A stretch of 64,000 nt of DNA from Piscinibacter gummiphilus (GTDB lineage: Bacteria; Pseudomonadota; Gammaproteobacteria; Burkholderiales; Burkholderiaceae_C): NCBI RefSeq assembly GCF_032681285.1, contig NZ_CP136336.1, forward strand, positions 5,071,001 to 5,135,000. The letters are read 5' to 3'. Numbering within the stretch: the first letter of the stretch is position 1; each line of letters opens with the position of its first letter. Of this stretch, positions 34,031 to 42,191 are shown piece by piece. The translations under genes were made by a program, and so were the position numbers. Under the pieces are notes generated by a model. That model was not told the DNA's origin. It saw only the letters and a list, made by a program, of their open reading frames with translations, and did no database searches.

Positions 34031-35953
34031 ATGCGCTTCCGCGACCAGCAGGACGACGCCCGCCGCGCCACGCAGCGGCTCCTGATGCTCTTTGCGCTGC
34101 TGCTGCTGGGATTGGTGCTGGCCGTCAACGGCCTGCTGATCGGCGTGTGGTGGGCGCTGCGCTGGCTGCTCTCGTGGGACCTGCCGCTGCCGCCGCTCTT
34201 CATCGAGACCAACACCGCCGTCGTGCTGCTCTTCGTGCTGGGCGGCGCGTGGGTCGAACTCGGCCGCCTGCGCACCGGCGGCGGTGCCCACGTGGCGAAC
34301 TGGGCCGGCGGCCGCGAGCTGCTCGACGCACGCGGCCTGAGCGAGCGCCGCCTGCTCAACATCGTCGACGAGATGGCGATCGCCAGCGGCCTGCCGCGCC
34401 CGGCCGTCTACCTGCTCGACCGCGAAGACGCGATCAACGCCTTCGCCGCCGGCTGGTCGCCCGACGACGCGATCGTGGCCGTGACGCAGGGCGCGCTCGA
34501 CCGGCTCACGCGCGACGAGCTGCAAGGCCTGGTCGCGCATGAGTTCGGCCACATCCATCAAGATGACCTGCGCCTCAACATGCAGCTGCTTGCGCTCGTG
34601 TGGGGCCTGTCACTGGTGCATGGCTACGGCCACAAGCTGCTGGAGGCCGACGAGGCCGGGCGCCGTTCGGCCTTCGGGCTGCTGGTGGGCCCGGTGTTTG
34701 TGGCCGCGGGTCTGCTGGGTTGGCTCGCCGGGCAGCTGCTGCAGGCCGCGGTGTCGCGCCAGCGCGAGCTGCTGGCCGACGCTTGCGCGGTGCAGTTCAC
34801 CCGCAGCCGCGACGGCCTCGGCGGCGTGCTGCGCAAGGTCTGGCACCAGGCCCAGCACCACGAGGACCGCCTCGCGCGGGTGCCCGCGCGCCTGCTCGCG
34901 GCCATGCTGCTGCAGGCGCCGGCCGACTGGCTGGCCACGCACCCGCCGCTGCCCGAGCGCCTGCGCCGCCTCTACGGCCGCGCGGTCGACCCGCTGCCCG
35001 CTCCCAGGCTTGATGCCGGCACGCAGGCTGACGAGCCGCGCCGCGCGGCGCCCATACCCGTGCCGGAGGCGGTGCGCGCCGTGGTGGCTGCCGTCGCCGC
35101 CGCCGCCCCCATCGCCTATGCTGCTCCCATGACCTCGCACGACGACGACCCCGAGCCCGCCGCCACGCCCGAACCGCGCGCCTTCAGTGCGCAAGACGAA
35201 CGCGAGGCGATTGAGCGCCTGTCGCGCCTCAACGGCCCGGGCGAGCTGCGCGCCGCCATCCTCGCGCTGCTGGCCACCCCGGGCAGCCGCCGTGAGCGGC
35301 GCGCCTGGCAGGACGAAACCGCCGGCCTCAGCACCGCGCGCGAGGTGCGCGACGACGTCAAGAAGCTCGGCCCCGCCACCCGCCTGCCCTGGCTCGGCCT
35401 GCTGCTGGCCCGCGCGGCCAAGGCCCCGCTGCCCGACCGCCAGCACCTGATGGCCGCGGCGCGGCGCGTGATGGCCGCCGACGGGCAGATCCGCCCCATC
35501 GACCGCCTGCACCTGCTGCTGATGCGCCAGCGCCTGGGCGAGGCGCCGCCCGTGGCGCCGTCGCGCGGCAGCTTCCCCGACATCGCCGACACCTCGCTGC
35601 ACACCCGCCGCGAGATCGCCCGGCTCACCGCCTTCCTCGCGCGCCTCGTGCCCGACGGTGAAGGCTGGTACCGCAGCGTGATGCTGCCGTGGCTGCAAGG
35701 CGAAGCGCTGCCGCCCTGCGAAGCGCCCGACGCCGACGGCCTGGTGCACGCGCTGCAGGAGGTGCAGACGCTGCCGTGGATGTTGAAGCCCGTGCTGGTG
35801 CGCCACTGGACCGACGCGGCGCTGCGCCACAAGCCGCCCGGCCCGCTGGCCGACGAAGCCTGCGATGCGCTGCGCCTGGCTGCGGTGCTACTCGACTCGC
35901 CGCTGCCGCCCGAACTCGCGCGGCACTACGTCGAGCCCGGCACGACAAGCTGA
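34031..35953 (+). CDS. M48-family membrane metalloprotease with C-terminal TerB-like region
   Basis: The 640-residue protein begins with two membrane helices (residues ~17-75). The M48 zinc protease domain has VAHEFGHIHQDD (His170, Glu171, His174) and the downstream ligand region SRQRELLADACAVQFTRS. Another helix pair lies near 215-240. After residue ~330 comes a long Ala/Pro/Glu-rich linker. The helical C-terminus includes AAARRVMAADGQIRPIDRLH, which resembles the TerB/DjlA-type acidic motif. HtpX proteins are about half this length, so the C-terminal ~310 residues are an added module. LemA precedes it. Confidence 0.85.
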   Translation: MRFRDQQDDARRATQRLLMLFALLLLGLVLAVNGLLIGVWWALRWLLSWDLPLPPLFIETNTAVVLLFVLGGAWVELGRLRTGGGAHVANWAGGRELLDARGLSERRLLNIVDEMAIASGLPRPAVYLLDREDAINAFAAGWSPDDAIVAVTQGALDRLTRDELQGLVAHEFGHIHQDDLRLNMQLLALVWGLSLVHGYGHKLLEADEAGRRSAFGLLVGPVFVAAGLLGWLAGQLLQAAVSRQRELLADACAVQFTRSRDGLGGVLRKVWHQAQHHEDRLARVPARLLAAMLLQAPADWLATHPPLPERLRRLYGRAVDPLPAPRLDAGTQADEPRRAAPIPVPEAVRAVVAAVAAAAPIAYAAPMTSHDDDPEPAATPEPRAFSAQDEREAIERLSRLNGPGELRAAILALLATPGSRRERRAWQDETAGLSTAREVRDDVKKLGPATRLPWLGLLLARAAKAPLPDRQHLMAAARRVMAADGQIRPIDRLHLLLMRQRLGEAPPVAPSRGSFPDIADTSLHTRREIARLTAFLARLVPDGEGWYRSVMLPWLQGEALPPCEAPDADGLVHALQEVQTLPWMLKPVLVRHWTDAALRHKPPGPLADEACDALRLAAVLLDSPLPPELARHYVEPGTTS

Positions 35954-35954
35954 C

Positions 35955-36416
35955 TCACGCGCGAGCCGGCGCGAGCGCGTCGACCAAATGGCCGAAACGG
36001 GCCGTGGCGGTGATCTCGGGCAAGCGCGCGATGCGGCCGTTCTGCGCCCAGTTGCCCTCGGGCACTTCGCGGATCTCGAGCGACGTGACGACGGGCCGGC
36101 TGCGGTCGGGCGCGGCCGCTTCGGCGGCGGCCTGCACCGCCGCGGCGAGCCGGGCCTTGCGGGCGCCGTCGAGCACCCCGGCGCTCACCTGCAGCGAGGC
36201 GAAGACGCCGCGCACCAGGCTGTCGGCCGGCTCGCCCGCGGAATAGAACTGGCCCGGCGCCAGCTCCTGTATCAGCACGATGCCGCGGGCGCGTGGCCCG
36301 GCTTCGGGGGGAATCGATTCGGCCTCGAAGGCCGCTTCGGTGAGGCCGCGCGCGAGCCTGGCCTGGGCGGACGGGTCGAAGGCACCCGGGGTGACGGTGA
36401 CGGTGAGAAGCGGCAT
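35955..36416 (-). CDS. Tautomerase-superfamily protein (duplicated 4-OT-like)
   Basis: The 153-residue protein starts MPLLTVTVTPGAFDPSAQAR, exposing the catalytic N-terminal proline after Met removal. It appears to contain two halves of 4-oxalocrotonate-tautomerase size, the second around SLQVSAGVLDGARKARLAAA. The substrate is unknown. It is divergent from a GlxA-type regulator across 108 bp and almost touches the M48 gene stop (1 bp between). Confidence 0.72.
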   Translation of the reverse strand: MPLLTVTVTPGAFDPSAQARLARGLTEAAFEAESIPPEAGPRARGIVLIQELAPGQFYSAGEPADSLVRGVFASLQVSAGVLDGARKARLAAAVQAAAEAAAPDRSRPVVTSLEIREVPEGNWAQNGRIARLPEITATARFGHLVDALAPARA

Positions 36417-36524
36417 GGTGTCGGCGCCAAAGGTTGAACAGGCCGCCACTGTCGCGCCGAGGGGGCGTCTCGTGCTAGTGTCTGTTTTGACATTGATCTT
36501 GCCAATACAGCCACAACCGAGCCA

Positions 36525-37472
36525 ATGATCCGCATCGACACCCTCGTGCTCGCCGGCAGCAGTCCGGCCTCGCTCGGAGTCACGCTCGACGTGCTGAGCG
36601 CCGCCAACGCCCTCTCCGGCAAGCGCCTCTTCGACCACCGCGTGCTCTCGCCCGGCGCGCCCTCGGTTGCCTTGCGCAATGGCCTGTCGATGGCGGCCGA
36701 GCCGCTGGCCAAGGCGCGCGCCCGCGAGCTGGTGGTGCTGCCCGGGCTGGGCGCCGCGACCCCGGGGCAGATCGCCGACCGACTGGCAGAGCCCGATGCC
36801 CAACTCGCCTCGGCCTGGCTGCACAAGGCTTGGGGGCAGGGGGCGAGCCTTGCGGCCTCGTGCAGCAGCGTCTTCCTGCTGGCGCAGGCCGGCCTGCTGG
36901 ACGGCCGGCGCTGCACCAGCACCTGGTGGCTGGTGCCCACGCTGAAGTCGCTCGCGCCGCTCGCCGACACCACGCTCGATGCGATGGTCACCGAAGACGA
37001 GCGCATCTGGACGGCCGGCGCCTCGCTCGCCCACATCGACCTGATGCTGGCGCTCGTCGCCCGCTTCGCCAGCCCGGGGCTCGCGGCCGAGGTGGCACGC
37101 TACCTGGTGATCGAGCCCCGCGCCTCGCAGGCGCGATTCGTCGCACCTGCCTTCCTCGCCGCACAGGACCCCTTGGCGCACCGGGTGGAGCTGCTGGTGC
37201 GCGAGCGCCTGGCCGACGTGCCCTCGCTGGAAGAGATCGCCGACCAGCTGGCGGTGAGCCCGCGCACGCTGACACGTCGCGTCAGCGCCGCCACCGGCCT
37301 CACGCCGATGCGTCTGGTGCAGAAGATCCGACTCGACTCGGCGCTGCATGCCCTACAGACCTCACGGGCGCCCATCGACCAAGTGGCGCGTGACGTGGGT
37401 TTCGAGGACGGCTCGGCGCTTTATCGACTGGTGCTCAGGCACACCGGCAAACCGCCGAGCGCGTTTCGCTAG
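36525..37472 (+). CDS. GlxA-type AraC-family regulator with DJ-1/PfpI domain
   Basis: The 315-residue regulator has an N-terminal class I amidotransferase/DJ-1-like domain (residues ~1-180) with the nucleophile-elbow-like LAASCSSVFLLAQAGLLDG. The C-terminal AraC double helix-turn-helix (residues ~215-310) has SLEEIADQLAVSPRTLTRRV and QVARDVGFEDGSALYRLVLR. Such proteins sense small molecules through the DJ-1-like fold. The divergent tautomerase gene is the natural target. A TGTC-N6-GACA motif lies in the shared promoter region near 36480. Confidence 0.9.
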   Translation: MIRIDTLVLAGSSPASLGVTLDVLSAANALSGKRLFDHRVLSPGAPSVALRNGLSMAAEPLAKARARELVVLPGLGAATPGQIADRLAEPDAQLASAWLHKAWGQGASLAASCSSVFLLAQAGLLDGRRCTSTWWLVPTLKSLAPLADTTLDAMVTEDERIWTAGASLAHIDLMLALVARFASPGLAAEVARYLVIEPRASQARFVAPAFLAAQDPLAHRVELLVRERLADVPSLEEIADQLAVSPRTLTRRVSAATGLTPMRLVQKIRLDSALHALQTSRAPIDQVARDVGFEDGSALYRLVLRHTGKPPSAFR

Positions 37473-37891
37473 CTGCAAACGACCGATGCGGTGGCCACGA
37501 GTTCGTTGAACAAGGCCATCGACACCCCCCCCGACACCGCATACGGGTCGAGCGTGGCCGTCTCCGAGTACTTGAGCAGCAGCGAGGCGTTCAAGTCGGA
37601 CAGGTTCACCTGCCCCATGGCCCAGCCCGCAAACTTGCGTTCGCCAATCTCTTCGTAGGTCAGCAGCACCACATCGCGGTGGCGGGCATCGTTGGCGATG
37701 CGGTTGTAAAGCTGGCTCACCGCCAGGCGGCCGCCCTCGAGCACCTGCAGGAACAGGCCTTCCGAGAAGCACAGCACGCCGGTCACGCCGGAGGCGGGGT
37801 TGTGCTGGCGCGACTTCTTCAGGATGGCGGCCAGCGCCTCCTGGTTGACCGACTCGGCGGCGCGGCTGGCATACATCAGGCGTACAAGCAT
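37469..37891 (-). CDS. BLUF-domain blue-light photoreceptor
   Basis: A 140-residue single-domain BLUF protein. The flavin-site residues are in place: Tyr in LVRLMYASRA (near residue 7), Asn in KKSRQHNPASGVTGVL, Gln in LFLQVLEGG, and Trp/Met in FAGWAMGQVNLS. Short BLUF proteins signal to partner proteins rather than carrying an output domain. It is 12 bp downstream of folE on the same strand and overlaps the convergent GlxA-type gene by 4 bp. Confidence 0.93.
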   Translation of the reverse strand: MLVRLMYASRAAESVNQEALAAILKKSRQHNPASGVTGVLCFSEGLFLQVLEGGRLAVSQLYNRIANDARHRDVVLLTYEEIGERKFAGWAMGQVNLSDLNASLLLKYSETATLDPYAVSGGVSMALFNELVATASVVCS

Positions 37892-37903
37892 GGTCGAACC
37901 CCT

Positions 37904-38632
37904 TCAGGTCTTCTTGCTGAGCAATGACAGGAACTCGCGGCGCAGGTTCGCGTCTTTCAGGAAAGCGCCGCGCATCACGCTGTTGGTCATCATCGCGTCG
38001 TCGTCCTTCACGCCTCGCCAGTGCATGCAGAAGTGATCGGCCTCCATCACGATGGCCAGGCCATCGGGCTTGACGCGCGATTGCAGCTCGTTGGCGAGCA
38101 TGGTCACCGCCTCCTCCTGGATCTGCGGGCGCGACATGATCCAGTCGCAGATGCGCGCGTATTTCGACAGACCGATGAGGTTGGAATGCTCGTTGGGCAG
38201 GATGCCGATCCACACCTTGCCCATGATCGGGCACAGGTGGTGCGAGCAGGCGCTGCGCACCGTGATCGGGCCCACGATCATCAGCTCGTTGAGGCGCTCG
38301 ACATTGGGGAACTCGGTCACCGCCGGCATGGGCTGGTAGCGCCCGCGAAACACCTCGGTGAGGTACATCTTGGCCACGCGCTGCGCCGTCTCGTTGGTGT
38401 TGTGGTCGCTTTCGGTATCGATCACCAGCGACTTCAGCACCTCCTGCATCTTGGCCGCGATCTCGTCGCGCAACTCGTCGATCTCGCCTTCGCGGATGAA
38501 GGCCGAGATGTTGTCGTTGGCGTGGTAGCGCCGCCCGGAGCCGACCAGCCGGTAGCGGATGCGCTCCGACGCGCTCAGCTGCGCAAGGTCTTCCTCGGTT
38601 CTGAAGATCGGCGCGGGGGGTGGAGCCGGCAT
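37904..38632 (-). CDS. folE: GTP cyclohydrolase I
   Basis: The 242-residue enzyme converts GTP to 7,8-dihydroneopterin triphosphate, the first step of folate and pterin synthesis. The zinc/catalytic segment is VRSACSHHLCPIMGKVWIG, followed by GLSKYARICDWIMSRPQIQE and CMHWRGVKDDDAMMTNSVMR. The ATG at 38632 (MPAPPPAP) is preferred to an upstream start giving a low-complexity extension. A BLUF gene follows 12 bp later, so light sensing and pterin synthesis are probably co-transcribed. Confidence 0.95.
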   Translation of the reverse strand: MPAPPPAPIFRTEEDLAQLSASERIRYRLVGSGRRYHANDNISAFIREGEIDELRDEIAAKMQEVLKSLVIDTESDHNTNETAQRVAKMYLTEVFRGRYQPMPAVTEFPNVERLNELMIVGPITVRSACSHHLCPIMGKVWIGILPNEHSNLIGLSKYARICDWIMSRPQIQEEAVTMLANELQSRVKPDGLAIVMEADHFCMHWRGVKDDDAMMTNSVMRGAFLKDANLRREFLSLLSKKT

Positions 38633-38784
38633 GCGAGGTCCTGTCGAGGTGGAAGAGCAGCGATTGTGCTGCCTTGCGCCGGCCGCCGCTGGCGAGCTGC
38701 ACCCACCCCCCAAAAGGCTCCTGACATAACGCTGTCAGCAAGAGGCGCCGAGCATGGCCACTCACTCAACCACAGGAGAGAAAC

Positions 38785-39171
38785 ATGGCCCAACACACCC
38801 AACAGCATGCCGTGAACTGGTTTGAAATCCCGGTGCTGGAGCAGCCCCGCGCCCAGGCGTTCTACGAGCGCCTGCTCGATGTGAAGCTCGACTGGCAGAC
38901 GATCGGCGGGCAATCCCTCGCTGTCATCCCTTACGACGATGGTGCTGTCGGCGGTTGCCTGGTGGCGGCCGGCCAGGGCATGGCGCCCTCGACCGAAGGC
39001 ACGCTGGTCTATCTGAACGCCAAGCCCTCGCTCGACGCGGCGCTCGCCCGCGTGGAGCCGGCCGGCGGTCGCATCACCACCCCCAAGGTGCAGCTGCCGG
39101 GCGACCTGGGCTTCTTCGCCCACGTGACCGACACCGAAGGCAACCGCATCGGCCTGCACGCGCTGAGCTGA
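38785..39171 (+). CDS. VOC-family (glyoxalase/bleomycin resistance fold) protein
   Basis: The 128-residue protein has the paired beta-alpha-beta-beta-beta modules of the VOC fold. It starts NWFEIPVLEQPRAQAFYERL and ends HVTDTEGNRIGLHAL. This subgroup (AVGGCLV, EGTLVYLNA) is common and usually unassigned. AGGAGAG lies just before the ATG at 38785. It is divergent from folE. Confidence 0.88.
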   Translation: MAQHTQQHAVNWFEIPVLEQPRAQAFYERLLDVKLDWQTIGGQSLAVIPYDDGAVGGCLVAAGQGMAPSTEGTLVYLNAKPSLDAALARVEPAGGRITTPKVQLPGDLGFFAHVTDTEGNRIGLHALS

Positions 39172-39333
39172 TCCGCCATGCCGCTGGAGCCTTTCGAGCC
39201 ACCCTTGCGCCACCCCTTGCAGGTGATGGCGCGCCCCGCCCTGCTGCCGCTGCGCGGCCCCGTCGCGCCACGGTTGCAGAATCATCCACCCACCACCCCG
39301 CCGTCACGGCCCCAGACCGACGAGCCCGACCGT

Positions 39334-40047
39334 ATGCGACGTGCAGACCGCCTCTTCCAGATCGTGCAGATCATCCGCGGGCGACGCCTGTCGACTGCGC
39401 AGTTCCTCGCCGAGCGGCTGGAGGTGTCGGAGCGGACCGTGTACCGCGACATCGCCGAGCTGATGACGCAAGGGGTGCCCATCGAGGGCGAGGCCGGTGT
39501 CGGCTACCGCATGCGCAGCGGCTTCGACCTCCCACCGCTCATGTTCACCCACGAAGAAGCCCAGGCGCTGGTCGCCTCGGTGCGCATCGCCCAGCCGCGG
39601 CTCGATGCCACGCTGGCCGCGCAGGCGGAAAACGCGCTGTCGAAGATCCTCGCGGTGCTGCCGGCGGCGGCGCGCGCCGCCGCCGAGACGCTCGCGGTCT
39701 ACGCCCCGCCGATCGAGTTCGACCCGGCCACCCGCCTGCGGCTCGAGCCGTTGCGGCTGGCGGCCGAGGGGCGGCGCAAGGTGCGTTTGAGCTACCTCGA
39801 CCTCAAGGACGTGGCCAGCGAGCGCACGGTGCGCCCGCTCGGCTGCTTCTACTGGGGCGCGGTGTGGACGCTGGCCGCCTGGTGCGAGGTGCGCGAGGAG
39901 TTCCGCAATTTCCGCATCGACCGCATCCGCGAGCTCGACGTGCTCGGGAGCTTCCGCGACGAGCCGGGCAAGACGCTGCCCGACTTCTTCCGGCAGGCCG
40001 AGGTGTCGGCAGCGGCGCACCGGTCGGCGCACCCGAAGCCGAACTGA
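39334..40047 (+). CDS. YafY-type HTH/WYL transcriptional regulator
   Basis: A 237-residue regulator with an HTH-11 domain (residues ~1-60: MRRADRLFQIVQIIRGRRLS, ERLEVSERTVYRDIAELMTQ) and a WYL domain. In the latter, the segment RRKVRLSYLDLKDVASERTV and FYWGAVWTLAAWCEVREEFR carry the ligand-binding features. WYL proteins often sense nucleotides or small ligands. It follows a VOC-family gene, its most likely target. The ATG at 39334 matches the family start; a longer in-frame start at 39178 would add 52 non-conserved residues. Confidence 0.9.
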   Translation: MRRADRLFQIVQIIRGRRLSTAQFLAERLEVSERTVYRDIAELMTQGVPIEGEAGVGYRMRSGFDLPPLMFTHEEAQALVASVRIAQPRLDATLAAQAENALSKILAVLPAAARAAAETLAVYAPPIEFDPATRLRLEPLRLAAEGRRKVRLSYLDLKDVASERTVRPLGCFYWGAVWTLAAWCEVREEFRNFRIDRIRELDVLGSFRDEPGKTLPDFFRQAEVSAAAHRSAHPKPN

Positions 40048-40053
40048 AGCTTC

Positions 40054-40686
40054 TCAGTGCGCCATCGCGGTGGCGCGCTGCTGCAGCGCCCAGCGGTCCA
40101 GCACGCCGCGCCAGGGGCGAAGGCGCAACGCGGCGTCGCCCACCCGCTGGCCCGCCGCGCCACGCCACAGGCCGCTGCTGTCGAAACTGAAGACCGGCCG
40201 CAGGTCGGTGCGGTGCGACAGCGGCAGCAGGGGCGGGTCGAGGCAGTCGAGCACCACCGGGTCGCGGTCGTGCGCATCGGCGATCAGCGCGATGTGGGCC
40301 ACGCGCGCGGCCGACGCGACCGGCGAAGCCCAGCTGGCGTAGACGAGCCGCGGGCAACCGCCGCTGCCGCACGCGTTGAGCAGGAAGTACTTGGCGATGG
40401 CGTAGTCCTCGCAATCGCCACGGCCCGAGGCAAGTGTCTCGGCCGGGGTCTGCCAGCAGTCGCGGGCGCCGCAGAGGTCGAGGTCGGGGGCGTAGTCGAC
40501 CAGTTCGTTGATGCGCCGGTTCGCCGCCGCGTGGCGCTCGGCCGGGGGCAGGTGTCGCAGGCCTTCAGCGAGCAGCCGGAAACGATCGGTCGCCGCCTGC
40601 AGAGGGTCCAGCACGGGCAGCGCATGCGCCTTCATGCCAGCACAGGCACAACTGGCAATACACAGCGAGAAGGCTCGTCGCAGCAT
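40054..40686 (-). CDS. Bacterial transglutaminase-like cysteine protease (BTLCP/LapG-like)
   Basis: The 210-residue precursor has a Cys-rich N-terminal signal segment (MLRRAFSLCIASCACAGMKA). The catalytic core is ASGRGDCEDYAIAKYFLL (Cys and Asp context), with a probable His in VAHIALIADAHD and Asp in VVLDCLDPPL. LapG-type enzymes clip biofilm adhesins in the periplasm under control of LapD. No lapD or adhesin gene is adjacent, so the target is unknown. It is convergent with the WYL regulator. Confidence 0.82.
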   Translation of the reverse strand: MLRRAFSLCIASCACAGMKAHALPVLDPLQAATDRFRLLAEGLRHLPPAERHAAANRRINELVDYAPDLDLCGARDCWQTPAETLASGRGDCEDYAIAKYFLLNACGSGGCPRLVYASWASPVASAARVAHIALIADAHDRDPVVLDCLDPPLLPLSHRTDLRPVFSFDSSGLWRGAAGQRVGDAALRLRPWRGVLDRWALQQRATAMAH

Positions 40687-40767
40687 GGGGTGGTGCGGCA
40701 GCGAAGCGGCACCACCACGATTTCACGTTAGTCGGTGGGCGGTGAAATGGCAAATAGCCAATTCACA

Positions 40768-42093
40768 TCACCGCTCCTTCGGCACCATGCCGTTCACGCT
40801 GACGATGCGGCATTGCCCGGTGTAGGCCTCGCGGCGCGAGTCGCAGTCCGACAGCGCCGCCGACATGGCCTCGCGGGCGGAGGTCTTGCCGCTCGCCCAG
40901 CCGTAGGCTCCGGCACTCGACACCGCGAAGGCCTTCTCGTTCGAGGCCGGCATGTACTCGTCGCGGTACACCTGGGCGGCCGAGCCGTCCGGCATGCGCG
41001 GCATGGCCTGCTCCTGCATCCGCTCAGCCTGGCGCTGCTCGGACTGCTCGGCCTGCTCGGCCTGCTCGGCCTTCTGCTGCGCGCGTTTCACATAGTTGTT
41101 GTAGGCCGGCAGCGCCACGGCAGCCATCACGGCGAGGCCGACGGTGCTCAGCACGCAGATCGCGATGGCCAGCACCATGTTGCCGCGCCTCGGCTTCGGG
41201 CCGTAGTCGTTTTCTTCGGCGGTGCCCGGCCACAGCGAGATGACCAGGTTGCCGATGACGCCGACATAAGGGATGAGCGTGAGCAGCATCCACCACCCGC
41301 TGCGGTTGAAGTCGTGCAGGCGCAGGGCGGTGACACGGATGCCCCACACCAGCCACGCGAGGCCCAGCAGCCCGAGCGGCAGCAGGATCAGCTTGCCGAG
41401 CACCGGCGTGAGCACTGCCGCGATCACGCCCACGCCGAACACGACGAGCATCGAGGCGCCCCAGGTGTTGATGTAGCTGGCGCGGCCGTAGCGGCCCTCG
41501 AAGCTCAGGCTGGCAAACGGCGGTGGCTCGACGACGTCGCTGCTGCGCTCGCCGTCGACCTCGGCGTTCGGCGGCGCGAAACGGCCACCGTTCGCCGCCA
41601 TCGCACGCGCCGCCTGCCGCTCGGCTCGCGCACGTTCGGCATCCTCACGCTTGCTTTCGAGGGCACGCGGGATGTCGGTGTTGCACTGCGTGCACAGCAC
41701 AAATTTCTTCTGCTGGCGGTGGCCGCAGTTGGGGCACTGCACCTCGTCGGCCAGCTCCTGCAGCGACAGCGTGCCGACCGCGGGTTCGGCGGGTTGGGGC
41801 GGGGTCGCGGGCATCGGCGCCGGCATGGCGGGCGTGGCCTTGGGTTCGGCCGGCCCGTCGAGGGGCTCCACCAGCACCCGCATGCCCAGCTTGCGCAGGC
41901 GGTCGACATAGCGCTCGCCATCGTCGCGGCCGATCTGGTGCTTGAGCACCGTGCGCTTGCCGGAGAACACGGCCGCCAGGCGGTCGCCCTCCAGCTTGAA
42001 CATCTGGCCGAACAGCCGCTTCACTTCGTCGGCGGTGTGGCCCTCCAACAGCTCCCCCGCGAACACCAGACGCACCTGCGCTTGGCCATCCAT
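40768..42093 (-). CDS. Three-part DUF805 membrane protein with zinc ribbon
   Basis: A 441-residue protein with four regions. Residues 1-75 form a small domain (FAGELLEGHTADEVKRLFGQ, then SGKRTVLKHQIG) like that found on other DUF805 proteins. Residues ~118-142 form a zinc ribbon, CPNCGHRQQKKFVLCTQCN. A DUF805 membrane domain (residues ~195-300) has the signature RLHDFNRSGWWMLL. After one more helix and a Gln/Glu/Ala-rich coiled stretch comes a C-terminal domain with Cys residues (LSDCDSRREAYTGQCRIVSV), like DUF4189. Function unknown. Confidence 0.83.
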   Translation of the reverse strand: MDGQAQVRLVFAGELLEGHTADEVKRLFGQMFKLEGDRLAAVFSGKRTVLKHQIGRDDGERYVDRLRKLGMRVLVEPLDGPAEPKATPAMPAPMPATPPQPAEPAVGTLSLQELADEVQCPNCGHRQQKKFVLCTQCNTDIPRALESKREDAERARAERQAARAMAANGGRFAPPNAEVDGERSSDVVEPPPFASLSFEGRYGRASYINTWGASMLVVFGVGVIAAVLTPVLGKLILLPLGLLGLAWLVWGIRVTALRLHDFNRSGWWMLLTLIPYVGVIGNLVISLWPGTAEENDYGPKPRRGNMVLAIAICVLSTVGLAVMAAVALPAYNNYVKRAQQKAEQAEQAEQSEQRQAERMQEQAMPRMPDGSAAQVYRDEYMPASNEKAFAVSSAGAYGWASGKTSAREAMSAALSDCDSRREAYTGQCRIVSVNGMVPKER

Positions 42094-42191
42094 CCCTGCT
42101 CTCCCCGGGTCATTGCCCTGTCGTGATGGGCGGCAGCATACGCAAACGCCGCGCCTTCGCCTTCGGGCAAAACGTGAAGTAATGCCAGGGC

